Assembly: GCF_001632845.1 (NCBI RefSeq)
Contig: NZ_CP011994.1
Span: 2,738,001 to 2,802,000, forward strand
Origin: Ectothiorhodospira sp. BSL-9
Lineage (GTDB): Bacteria; Pseudomonadota; Gammaproteobacteria; Ectothiorhodospirales; Ectothiorhodospiraceae
DNA: 64,000 bases
Direction: 5' to 3'
How positions within the stretch are numbered: position 1 is the first letter of the stretch; each line of letters begins with the position of its first letter. Under the pieces are notes generated by a model. The model saw nothing but the letters and a program-made list of their open reading frames with translations. It was not told the origin of the DNA and did no database searches. Shown here piece after piece: positions 8,274-16,724 of the stretch. The position numbers and the translations under genes are program-made.

Positions 8274-8519
8274 CTACCCCTTAATACTCAATTCTTTCGC
8301 TTCCTTTCTTTGTGAGGCAAGTAAACGTATCTTGCTTTGAAGTGCATAACCCCAATAACCAATGGCCCATATGAGAAGTAAAAATATCCATTGCTCTTGC
8401 TTGTCTGTCAAATCGAGTGTTTTTTGTAAAAATGGCGCTGCTGTGTCAGTAACAAACTTTGCAAATAGAACAGAAGCAACAGCAAAAGCTACACCGAAAA
8501 CTGATATTTGAATCTTCAT
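8274..8519 (-). CDS. Small two-helix membrane protein, unknown
   Basis: An 81-residue protein with two strong hydrophobic segments (ISVFGVAFAVASVLFAKFV and WIFLLLIWAIGYWGYAL) and a basic C-terminal tail (SQRKEAKELSIKG). It is visibly AT-richer than the neighbouring DNA, which suggests recent acquisition. It lies between a transposase remnant and an IS630 element and has no recognisable partner. No function can be assigned. Confidence 0.5.
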   Translation of the reverse strand: MKIQISVFGVAFAVASVLFAKFVTDTAAPFLQKTLDLTDKQEQWIFLLLIWAIGYWGYALQSKIRLLASQRKEAKELSIKG

Positions 8520-8611
8520 TTAGGTTGTGCTCTTAATTTGGAGTGTTAATCAAGTGTCAAGGCGTAAGCTAACATGCAAACTGATTGAGTTGGCGTTTTC
8601 GCAAAATATTA

Positions 8612-9713
8612 TTAACCCGGCGATCAAATAGCTACGCTGCTGCGTACTGAATTGCCTTGGCTTGGAAATAGCTGGCAACCCGCCTGGGCAGTTTCTGCAG
8701 TTTGCGCATGTGAGACATTGCCTTCTGCTTCAGTTGTTCCTTGTTGCGCGCAGGCGGACCGCTATGAACGCCAGCCTTGATATCGCAATTTAGGTATTCA
8801 TCAGGGTTCAGATCATGCGAGTACGGTGGCAAATAAAAGACCTCGATTTCATCTTTGTGGTCACTCAGCCAATCCCGGACCTTATACGCATGATGTACCC
8901 GGAGATTATCCAGAATCAGGAAAATCTTCTGGTCACAGCTCTTGACCAGACGCTTCATGAAGTCAATCAGAAGACCCGCATGCATAGTGCCCTCATAAAT
9001 TCGGAAACGCACCTTGCCACGATTGGTGATCGTGGAAATCAGATTGATGGATGCGCGCTTGGCGTTCTGCCGCAACACCGGAGTCTGCCCCTTGGGCGCA
9101 TAGCCACGCACGTGCTGGCAATCCGACCTCAAACCCGTCTCATCACCCCAGTGGATCTCCGCCTTCTCCTCCTTGGCACGCGCCTGAATCGCGGGGTAGT
9201 CAACCGTCAGCCAGCGCTGAACATCTGCCGCCTGCTGTTCATAGGCCTGCTTTTTCGGCTTTTGCACCGTGAACCCCCAGCGCTTGAGGTATTCCGTGAT
9301 CGAGCGAATGGGCACCGTCTGCCCGGTCTCTTCCCGGATCAGTTGCCGAACGGCCTCACGGGTCCACAAGGCGTACTGCAGGTTCAACTGATCAGGTGTA
9401 TGGTCTCGCAGCTGCTGCTGCAGATATTCTTCATCTTCGGGATCCAGCTGTCTTCCCGAGCCAAGGCGTCGGCCACGTCGCCTGGCAAGCAACGCGTCCC
9501 AGCCACCCTCACGATATTTCTTCAACCATCGACCTACTGTAAGGTGGTGGACGCCAAGTTCTTCACCAATCTCTTGGCGTGTGAATCCGCGTTCCGACAG
9601 AGAAACAGCCGTCTTGCGCTTCTCTTCCTGCGCGGCCGGATGCAGTGTGCGAGCGTCTTCTCGTTCCATGCTCAAAGCGTAACACATGCATAGCTAATTG
9701 ATCACCGGGTTAA
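8612..9713 (-). mobile_element. IS630-family insertion sequence
   Basis: A 1102-bp element with one transposase gene. The ends read TTAACCCGGCGATCAAATAG on the left and, reverse-complemented, TTAACCCGGTGATCAATTAG on the right. Each end is flanked by TA (8610-8611 and 9714-9715), the target duplication expected for IS630/Tc1 elements. The inverted repeats differ at only two of the first 20 positions. Confidence 0.88.
8632..9687 (-). CDS. IS630-family transposase
   Basis: A 351-residue single-ORF transposase. The N-terminal half carries two helix-turn-helix units (FTRQEIGEELGVHHLTVGRW and a second around QLNLQYALWTREAVRQLI). The catalytic triad is visible in EIHWGDETGLRS, FLILDNLRVHH and YSHDLNPDEYLN, giving the D,D,E order of the family. 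The gene is complete and fills the element. An internal ATG at residue 7 (MEREDARTL) is an alternative start. Confidence 0.92.
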   Translation of the reverse strand: MCYALSMEREDARTLHPAAQEEKRKTAVSLSERGFTRQEIGEELGVHHLTVGRWLKKYREGGWDALLARRRGRRLGSGRQLDPEDEEYLQQQLRDHTPDQLNLQYALWTREAVRQLIREETGQTVPIRSITEYLKRWGFTVQKPKKQAYEQQAADVQRWLTVDYPAIQARAKEEKAEIHWGDETGLRSDCQHVRGYAPKGQTPVLRQNAKRASINLISTITNRGKVRFRIYEGTMHAGLLIDFMKRLVKSCDQKIFLILDNLRVHHAYKVRDWLSDHKDEIEVFYLPPYSHDLNPDEYLNCDIKAGVHSGPPARNKEQLKQKAMSHMRKLQKLPRRVASYFQAKAIQYAAA

Positions 9714-9880
9714 TAACCTAGATATTGCACTCACCGGACTAATTTTTCGAGATATTCTATGACTGTGCCCGACGAAAACCATATCCATCTGGACGAACGG
9801 TTTTCCACTGCCTCATTGCGCCCTTCCTGGCTCCCCCCCACCCGCTGCTGCGCCTGGACCGACTGCTGGATTAGAACCCC

Positions 9881-10365
9881 GTCGACGTCAGCGAATTGGA
9901 ACTGACCCGCTACCGTCTGACCAAGCGCGAGGAGAAGAGCCTGCGCCTGGAAGACTCGGATGGGGACTATGGCCTCAAGCCGGTCAGCAGGTGGGTTCAG
10001 GCAAACCCCACGACCCGGAGAAGCAGCGCCTGGCGGAGATCATCGAACGGCTCAACGACCTCTATGGCGCCGAGGTGAGCGACAAGGACCAGCTGCATTT
10101 TGCCAACGGCATTGCCGACCGCATCGAGCGTGACGAGTCGGTGATGGCTCAGGTACGCAGCCACAGCGAGGATAAGGTGATGCACGGCCTGTTCCCGAAG
10201 AAGATCATTGACGCGGTGCTGGATGCCCTGAACGACCACGAGGAGCTGAGCATGCCGGTACTGGAGGATGAAAAGGCGGGGAGGGCGTTTGCGCTGCTGA
10301 TTTTGAGGTTGCTGGCGGGGCGGTCAGCGAGGATTGAGGAGGGGGAGCAAGGCCGACGAGTTTGA
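9881..10365 (+). pseudogene. hsdR: hsdR (type I restriction R subunit) C-terminal remnant, frameshifted
   Basis: Two overlapping frames together encode the C-terminal region of a type I restriction endonuclease R subunit: DVSELELTRYRLTKREEK, SDGDYGLKPVS, then GSGKPHDPEKQRLAEIIERL, FANGIADRIERDESVMAQV and VMHGLFPKKIIDAVLDAL. A single G is missing after 9988 compared with the second fragment at 23946, which reads SEVGSGKP without interruption. A TAG lies just upstream (9871-9873), and the helicase and nuclease regions are absent. No hsdM or hsdS is nearby. It is debris of a former restriction locus, duplicated in part 14 kb away. Confidence 0.75.
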
Positions 10366-11102
10366 TCTTCCCTGAATTTGCAGCAAACCTCGCCTGGAAG
10401 CCGTAAATCCCTTCCCAGTATTAGCAGGAACCCTCTTGTATCGGCAGAGAGACCTATGGATACAACAATTTGGCACGATGAGTTGGAGGAACCCCCATTT
10501 GATCCAAAAGGTTGGTGTGTTCCAAATCATTATCCCTTTGTTTTTTGGGCTAAATAAAAAGATTTCACCACGACTCACCACCATGTTTGAGTTTCTGCAA
10601 AGTAGCATCAGACGACGACTGGTATTAAATACCGCATGGAAGGGCGCTGACGCGCTTGAGGAAAAAAGGTGACCATGGCATAACTTATCTTAAGCAATAC
10701 CACACGGTTTCGCAGTTTGATCAGGGAGCAGGGATGCACACGAAGTGTCGTTACAAATCAGCCCACTTCGCCTCCCGTGTCCGCGGTACAAGCGCTGCTG
10801 CTAAATTGAGATATGGTCGCTGCCCCTTGTGGTGGTTTCCGAATGTTGTCATTTGGCAAAGCCGAGCCATAGCTAATTCTCAAGCTAACTTGGTCGCGAC
10901 CGCACAGGTTCGGCAAAGCGCTTATTTCCCACCAAGCAAAAAATCTTCTTATACCACATCGCCCCAACCCCACCCTGGTGTAGCCAGTAGCGTGGGTGAG
11001 CATTTCCATGAGCGCAAACTAGAATCACGACAACATGTTGGTGACGCTCTTGTAAAGAAATTAGATCAGCATGATGAGTGCCTTGAGCCTTTTGGGTGAG
11101 TT
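10366..11102 (+). other. Gene-poor stretch with two doubtful small ORFs
   Basis: Nothing here is recognised with confidence. A 33-codon ATG frame at 10456-10557 (MDTTIWHDELEEPPFDPKGW then a short tail) could encode a small acidic peptide. A longer frame, 10656-11099, ends three bases before the ATG of the interrupted membrane-protein gene; its last 40 residues look protein-like (HFHERKLESRQHVGDALVKK) but the rest does not. The AT content rises along this stretch towards the AT-rich module that follows. The promoter of that module is presumably here. Confidence 0.3.
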
Positions 11103-11790
11103 ATGAGCAGAACAAAGGTGAGGTGGGATATGGCCAGTAGCGATCAAAAAAAATACGAAGATTTCGTGAACCACTCGACTGCATCCGCGTCTTCTGAAGT
11201 CGTCTTTCTTTATGGTAAAGCGAGTGCTGAGTTCATTAAAGGTTATCGAGGGATCGATAATCAGAATGGTTTCAGGTTCAATAAGTCTCACAAGGATATT
11301 AGCTCTTATCGGATTAACCCTGAGTTCAAGGATAATAATATCAAGCAACAGGCTGGCTTCTCTGCAGAGGTTCTATACACCTCGAAAGAAAATGCGAGAA
11401 GGATCTTGGAGGGTGATCCCAATAGAGTGGCAAGATCAGACGATACTAGAATGGGGACTAATCATCCTGTTGTCGACCATGTGGTGGTTGATAAGAAAGG
11501 AAACATCATTGATGGCTCCGGTTCTCAAATGAAATTCGTCAACGATGAGAAGACGTTGATTAAGAGGATTGCCGAGGGTGAGGGTGGTGGGAAAACGGAT
11601 CTTTCGCGATACAGAGGAAAAAAACTTTTACTACCTACCGAGCAGGTCGAAACTGCTAAGGCGTTTTGCGATGAGCAGGCTAAGCAGTACGACAAAGCAC
11701 ATGAAGAATTGATAAAGAAGAACGAGATTGAAAAGGCAAAGGTAGCCAAAGAAAGAGCGGACTATTATCGCCAAGCTAAAAAAGACATAT
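11103..11790 (+). pseudogene. AT-rich module gene 1 (5' part): large membrane protein interrupted by transposon copy 2
   Basis: This is the first 229 codons of a gene cut by the second Mu/Tn7-like element. The soluble N-terminal half includes KQQAGFSAEVLYTSKENARR, NHPVVDHVVVDKKGNIIDGS and GSQMKFVNDEKTLI, followed by a charged helical stretch (EELIKKNEIEKAKVAKERAD). Joining codon ..GAC ATA T at 11790 to 15119 continues in frame as SDSDISEGQARFYREHPELA and into the hydrophobic half. The reconstructed product is 522 residues. I do not recognise the family. Codon use is AT-rich against GC-rich surroundings, indicating horizontal transfer. Confidence 0.75.
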
Positions 11791-11910
11791 TGTTACGTCC
11801 CACCCTATCCAAGGCTTTCCATCCCGGCCTCTGTGAGGTGGGATAAAGGGCCCATCCCGAGCTGAGCGCGGAAGGTAACACCTCCGCGCGCAGCCTGGGA
11901 CGGATGTGAC

Positions 11911-12120
11911 TCAGAAGGGTGGCTCATCGCCCGGCAGCCGGCAAGCCCGGCGGGGGGTGGTGACGTCGTTGTCCGGTCTTTCCTCTTCCTGGCGCAGTTG
12001 CGCGAAGTACACCGACTCCAGGTGATCCACCAGGTTGAGCAGGACGGTGTGCAGGGCGCGCACCGTGTCGGGGTCCAGGTCCGGGGGCAGGACCGGCTTT
12101 TCGATGTTCTGGGTATTCAT
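11911..12120 (-). CDS. Element gene D: small acidic protein, copy 2
   Basis: The 69-residue translation is identical to that of copy 1: a central helix with LLNLVDHLESVY, an acidic region and the C-terminus DEPPF. Its ATG (12120) overlaps the end of the ATPase reading frame. Because the ATPase is frameshifted upstream, any translational coupling from the ATPase to this gene would be disturbed in this copy. Confidence 0.6.
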   Translation of the reverse strand: MNTQNIEKPVLPPDLDPDTVRALHTVLLNLVDHLESVYFAQLRQEEERPDNDVTTPRRACRLPGDEPPF

Positions 12121-12919
12121 CGCAGGGCCTCGATGGCTTCCTGGAGCAGTTCGTCGGGGAGGTGATTCAGTCCCTTGGGCACGGCCAGTTTCATGGCGGT
12201 ACACAGGATCTGGCTGGCGGTGCGGGGTCGGCCACGGCTGGCCATGAGCAGCAGGTGTAGGCCGGAGTCGGACATCAGTTGCTGCTGCACGCCGGCCTGC
12301 TTCAGTCCATGCCTGACCAGGGCGGTGAACTGCTCGGGGTCGTCGATGGGGGGCAGTTGGATATGGCACTGCAGACGGCTGGCCAGGGCCTCGTAGGGGG
12401 CACGCTGCAGGGTCTGGGCGAGGCTGGGGTGTCCCACCAGCCACAGGGTCATTAGGTCCTGGGAGTCGAAGGCGAAGTTGATGAAGGCCGGCAGATCGCG
12501 GAAGAACTCGTTGGGCAGGTTCTGGGCTTCGTCGATGATCCACAGGGGCAGCAGGTGTTTTTGCTCGGCCATCTCGCGCAGTCGGGCCTTGATTTCCCGC
12601 CACAGGGCGGCGCGTCGATGCGGGGGTTCCAGGCCAAGGGCAAGGGCCAGTGAGCGATACAGGTCCAGGCGCCCGAAGTCGGTTTCGGCCAGATAGATGA
12701 CCTCGAAGCGATGCGGGTTGAGGGGTTGCGTCAGTTGGCGCAGGGCGGCGGTCTTGCCGACTCCCGGGGGCCAGTGAGCAGTCCCACGCCGGGGTGTTCG
12801 AGCAACCAGTCGAAGCGTTGTTTGAGTAAGCGCAGCGGCTCGGTATCGAACAGCGCGCGGCTTTGCTTGCCCAGGGGGTCCTGGGTGAGACCGAAGTGTT
12901 CACGGTACATGGGGTTCAT
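12117..12919 (-). pseudogene. Element gene C: TniB/TnsC-like ATPase, copy 2, frameshifted in Walker A
   Basis: The gene matches copy 1 except that the C-run in the P-loop codons (read as G at 12766-12770) has five bases instead of six. The protein therefore reads LLTGPRESARPP and ends shortly after, where copy 1 reads LLTGPPGVGKTA. The rest of the ATPase persists in another frame down to 12117. If real, this copy cannot make its own ATPase and would depend on copy 1. A homopolymer consensus error would give the same picture. Confidence 0.9.
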
Positions 12920-14274
12920 GCCTCCTCGTTCGCGTCGGTGTCGAGCACCCAGTCGACCTGCTGTTGCTGCAGGGCCAGCTCGATGGCATTGGGTCCGGTT
13001 TGGGCGGTGGGGGACGGATCGGGGATGACTGGCTGCTGACGTCGACGTTTGAGGTTGGCGCGGGCATCCAGGGGCGTGGCCTTGCCCACGGGCTGCTCCT
13101 GGGCATCGAGCACGGCCACCACCTGGCGTTGATGGGGATCCTCGACCAGGATGACGCTCTGACCGACGAGTTCGAAGGGCACCTCCAGGTACTGCCCGTG
13201 CAGGGAGACCGTGCCATCCTTGCGCACCTTGCGGGTGTGATAGTGATGGAACAGGGCGTCGAGTTCGGTGGCCAGGGGCCCCAGGGGGCGGATGTTGACC
13301 AGGTCCTGCTGATAGCGGGCCAGCGGGGTGAGGCCATTGAGGCCGGCATGGGGCGTCACATGGTAGTCCTGGTCCAGCCAGGCCCACAGACGCGCGTTGA
13401 GATCCTCCAGCCCCTGGATCCGCTGCAGATCCAGCTCGCCGAGGAAGTGATCCCGCACTCGGCGATGCCAGCGTTCGATCTTACCCTTCCCTTCAGGCTG
13501 GTAAGGCGCACAGTAGACCATATGGATCTTCAGCCGCGCGCAGATGGCCTGCAACTGGGTGCTACGGTATGCCGCCCCCTGGTCCAGCATCAGCCGTGAC
13601 GGCAGGCCGCGCTTGAGCAGGGCCTGCTTGAGCACCCCCTGGATGGCCAGGGCCCCCTCGTCGGTACAGAAGGCGCTGTGGGTGATCAGTCGCGAGGCAT
13701 CATCCATGAGCGAGACCAGATAGACCTTGCGCAGCCGCCCCTTCACCGGGATCTTGGGGCCATGCATGACGTCGCCCTGCCACAGATCCCCGGCATGATG
13801 GGCCTCGAAGCGTCGCCGTTCCCGGGGTTGACTGGGGGATCCCGCAGTGTGGGAGAGCCCATGGCGCCGCAGCAGACGGTGAACGCTGGAACGGGACAGC
13901 ACTCCCCGGGCCACCCGACCCTCCTTTTCCAGCAACCGGATCAGGGCGTTGAGGGAACGTTGTGGGTTGTCCTGCTTGGCCTGCAGCAGGGCCTGTTGCA
14001 GCGCCGGGTCGATCTTTGAGGCGCCCTGATCCGAGCGGGAGCACGGCGCCAGGGCCTCGATATCACCGCGCTTGTAGGCGTAATACCAGCGCTCGATAGT
14101 CTTCTCCGCCAGACGCACCGGCCGCCCGGTGGTGGGATCCAGGTAATCCCGGGCGGCCAGGGCTTGCAGGTGCTGTTTGAGCTCACCCCGGTGCAGTGGC
14201 GGACAGGCTGCCAGCGTGCCGAGCACGCTCAGACGGAACAGGGCCATGGGATGGATGGGTTTGCTGATTTTCAT
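12916..14274 (-). CDS. Element gene B: TniA/TnsB-like DD(35)E transposase, copy 2
   Basis: A 452-residue transposase with the same translation as copy 1, including D168, D231 and E267 and the C-terminal barrel. The start is the ATG at 14274 behind AGGAGG. It remains intact although the adjacent ATPase gene is frameshifted, so this copy could still supply transposase protein. Confidence 0.92.
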   Translation of the reverse strand: MKISKPIHPMALFRLSVLGTLAACPPLHRGELKQHLQALAARDYLDPTTGRPVRLAEKTIERWYYAYKRGDIEALAPCSRSDQGASKIDPALQQALLQAKQDNPQRSLNALIRLLEKEGRVARGVLSRSSVHRLLRRHGLSHTAGSPSQPRERRRFEAHHAGDLWQGDVMHGPKIPVKGRLRKVYLVSLMDDASRLITHSAFCTDEGALAIQGVLKQALLKRGLPSRLMLDQGAAYRSTQLQAICARLKIHMVYCAPYQPEGKGKIERWHRRVRDHFLGELDLQRIQGLEDLNARLWAWLDQDYHVTPHAGLNGLTPLARYQQDLVNIRPLGPLATELDALFHHYHTRKVRKDGTVSLHGQYLEVPFELVGQSVILVEDPHQRQVVAVLDAQEQPVGKATPLDARANLKRRRQQPVIPDPSPTAQTGPNAIELALQQQQVDWVLDTDANEEA

Positions 14275-14405
14275 GGGCAGGCCTCCTGGGGCCGGATAGG
14301 GAACGCCCAGCAAAACCCAGCGCCCCACCCCGTCCAAGGGGCAGACTGTGTGGAGTCATGGAAACACGACTGACCCCCTGTCCCGCCACGGGCATCCCCG
14401 TGCCT

Positions 14406-14939
14406 TCATGGGATGGCGATCCCGACATGCTGTACCAGGATCATCGCCGCTGACAGCGGCATGCAGGCCAGCACCGCCGGCCACAAGGTGGCCATGCCGG
14501 GATAACGCCCCCACCCAGGGTCGTGCTGACACAAGGCAAAGGCGTGCAGGTGAAACCGCTCCCGCCAACGGTGCATCCACCGCCCCAGGGTGTGCCTGCC
14601 CGGCATCCCCTCCCGGCTCAGGGCGCGGCAGGAACGCCCCGCCAGGAGTGCCAGCAATGCCCACTGCTGTACCGCCCACAGATACCAACGATGTGGGGGA
14701 ATGCACTCGGGCAACCTCGAACAGGTGCGGCAACACCCCGGGCATCGAAATCGCGCAATGGCAATCGGATTCAGGGTGCCACCACGATCCCGGTCGGCCT
14801 TGCGGCCATAGCACCCGTGGCACCACAGCCCGGCGCGACCACAATGCGGGCACCGCTTGGGTCGATACCCCTCGGGATGAGTCAACAGGGCCGATAAGTG
14901 TTGCTCAAGGGACGCAATCCCTGGCAGGATCAAAGCCAT
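14406..14939 (-). CDS. Element gene A: zinc-ribbon/HTH protein (DUF6431-like), copy 2
   Basis: The 177-residue translation is identical to copy 1, with the cysteine pairs CPHC, CHGC and CPGC/CRTC and the HTH-like segment. It lies about 130 bases inside the element end with its own presumed promoter. The ATG at 14939 is chosen for the same reason as in copy 1; a GTG at 14981 is possible. Confidence 0.7.
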   Translation of the reverse strand: MALILPGIASLEQHLSALLTHPEGYRPKRCPHCGRAGLWCHGCYGRKADRDRGGTLNPIAIARFRCPGCCRTCSRLPECIPPHRWYLWAVQQWALLALLAGRSCRALSREGMPGRHTLGRWMHRWRERFHLHAFALCQHDPGWGRYPGMATLWPAVLACMPLSAAMILVQHVGIAIP

Positions 14940-15118
14940 GGCCGGTGCCTTTTGGTGTTGTGATTTGGTCGAAGATTTCACACTACCAGAGGTGCACCGG
15001 CCTTTTCTTTGACCCGGATGTCCCGGATTGAAGGCGGGGATGTGCTTTAACAGGCCCTCAAGGAACCTGGGATGGCGAGGGGGTGGTAAGCGGGATCAGT
15101 GCGGGACGTAACACATAT

Positions 15119-15999
15119 CAGACTCGGATATCTCGGAAGGGCAAGCAAGATTCTATCGAGAGCACCCAGAGCTAGCTACTGCAACTGATATGGCTAAATT
15201 AAGTCATCAAGCTGGTCTGAAAGGAGCCCAGGTTGGTGCGGTGGTTGGTGGGGCAATTTCGATACTAGTAAACGTTGTGCAAGTAGGCACAGGAGAGAAA
15301 AGTAAAGAGAAGGCGGCTGCTGACATCTTGCATTCTACTGGTAGCGCTGCCGCTGCAGGGTATATGACTGCGTTTTCGGGGTCGTTATTGTCAGCCGCCA
15401 TGCAACAATCGAAGTCGCAGGCCATTAGAAGTCTTTCGGCAACGTCACTACCCGCAGTAGTCATTTCGACATGCATGAATCTAGCGGGCATCATCAAAGC
15501 CTATGTGTCCGGAGAGATCGATGGTGTTCAGTTTCTTGAGAAGGCTGGTCAGTCCGGTACTAATATGCTGGCGTCCAGTTTGTTCGCCACCATTGGACAA
15601 ATAGCGTTACCGGTACCTGTGGTAGGTGCGATGGTGGGAGGGATGATCGGCTACAGCCTGTCTAGTATGTTCTATGCAGAAGGTCTCCTCGTCCTCAAGG
15701 AGGCGAAGCAGGCAAGGATAGATTACGAGAACACCAAGCGTCTATGCGAAGCAGCAAGACAGACCATGCGCATAGAGAGGGTAAGAGTGGAGGAGCTTTT
15801 TAAAAATTACCTGGACCAGAAGGAAAAAGAATATCAGGACTTATTTTCGAACATGGATAGACAATTGCTCGAAGGAGATGTATCTGGTTTTTGCCAGACT
15901 ATCAATCAGTTTGCAGGTGGTTACGGCTATAATCTAGAAGTTTCTTCAGTTAAAGATCTGGACGATATTATTAATGGGCCAGGCTCGCTGAAAATTTAA
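15119..15999 (+). pseudogene. AT-rich module gene 1 (3' part): hydrophobic half
   Basis: This is the continuation of the gene cut at 11790. After a short soluble link it contains several long hydrophobic, alanine/glycine-rich segments (GAQVGAVVGGAISILVNVV; AAAAGYMTAFSGSLLSAAM; SLFATIGQIALPVPVVGAMV), then a basic coiled-coil-like helix and a soluble tail ending NGPGSLKI. An in-frame ATG at 15190 could in principle start a separate protein. The pattern is that of a membrane-inserting or pore-like domain fused to a soluble N-terminal domain. It is followed 16 bases later by the TerB-like gene on the same strand, so the three genes form a probable operon. Confidence 0.75.
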
Positions 16000-16015
16000 C
16001 CAAGAGAGGTGGTTT

Positions 16016-16714
16016 ATGTATTTAAGCTTGCTTAAGAGTCGTGACAGCAAGATCTTGTTTTTGAAGTATGCGGTTTTGGTTTCCTTTGTTGATGTGCTAA
16101 CAGATGAAGATGAAGGGGTCGAATTTGAAGCTAGGTACGGCTCGCATTTCTATTTGTCTGACGGTCATTTTCACGATGAAATCGTTTCTTTTGCACAAAA
16201 TAATGTAGAAAGCATTCATAAAACATTAAAAAGCTTCATTGCTACGGGGGTTGAGCTGAAGACCCTGAAAATGTTTTGTGACGAGATGGGTATGGAGGCA
16301 TTTTTAGATCGCGACCCTTGGTATTCCGAGTTGGATAGAAAAGTTGATGAGTTGTTGGCGCAGTTTTTGTTTGGGACAGCAGCGTTAATACAAAAAACGG
16401 GTCAAACTACTAATCCAGATTTATTGAGAGAGCAAAAAATAAGGCAATCTTTTTTAATAAAGAGCTGTGAGGCGTTTGCTGAGTATAACGAGGAAATCAT
16501 CGATAATCTTTCACCTGAGGAACGAAAGGTCATGATTTTTGAGTTATTAGGAATGGCTTACTCTGATGGCGTTGTATCAATTCAAGAAAAGGAAGTGGTC
16601 ATTGAGATATCTAGTTTGTTGGGTGTTGAGCATTCCTTCATTGAAGATGTGACCGAAGTGATCGAAGAAGTTTCAAGGTTGCATAAAAAAGGACTTGAGT
16701 TAATCGAAGAGTAG
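16016..16714 (+). CDS. AT-rich module gene 2: protein with C-terminal TerB-like domain
   Basis: A 232-residue acidic protein. The last 70 residues fit the TerB fold (RKVMIFELLGMAYSDGVVSI then QEKEVVIEISSLLGV), with the conserved D-G and E positions that bind metal in TerB proteins. The N-terminal 150 residues are unrecognised. The start at 16016 has AGAGGTGG upstream. TerB domains occur in tellurite-resistance proteins and also in phage-defence and stress operons at membranes. Here it lies between two proteins with membrane segments, so a role as their soluble partner is inferred. Confidence 0.75.
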   Translation: MYLSLLKSRDSKILFLKYAVLVSFVDVLTDEDEGVEFEARYGSHFYLSDGHFHDEIVSFAQNNVESIHKTLKSFIATGVELKTLKMFCDEMGMEAFLDRDPWYSELDRKVDELLAQFLFGTAALIQKTGQTTNPDLLREQKIRQSFLIKSCEAFAEYNEEIIDNLSPEERKVMIFELLGMAYSDGVVSIQEKEVVIEISSLLGVEHSFIEDVTEVIEEVSRLHKKGLELIEE

Positions 16715-16724
16715 GAGTCTTGAT

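Larger units (their letters stand above)
11791..15113 (-). mobile_element. Mu/Tn7-like (TniA-TniB type) transposon, copy 2 (inverted)
   Basis: A 3323-bp element, apparently identical to copy 1 apart from one missing base and lying in the opposite orientation. The ends are TGTTACGTCCC at 11791 and its complement ending at 15113, flanked by a perfect 5-bp target duplication CATAT (11786-11790 and 15114-15118). It interrupts the first gene of the AT-rich module. Because its duplication differs from the sequence flanking copy 1, the two copies inserted separately rather than as one composite unit. Confidence 0.95.

Noticed and set aside
3371-15113. A single composite transposon made of the twin elements plus the 5.1 kb between them
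   Set aside because: Each copy has its own flanking target sequence (ACGG/ACGGT and CATAT), and the host genes on either side of each copy rejoin in frame. Independent insertions explain this better.
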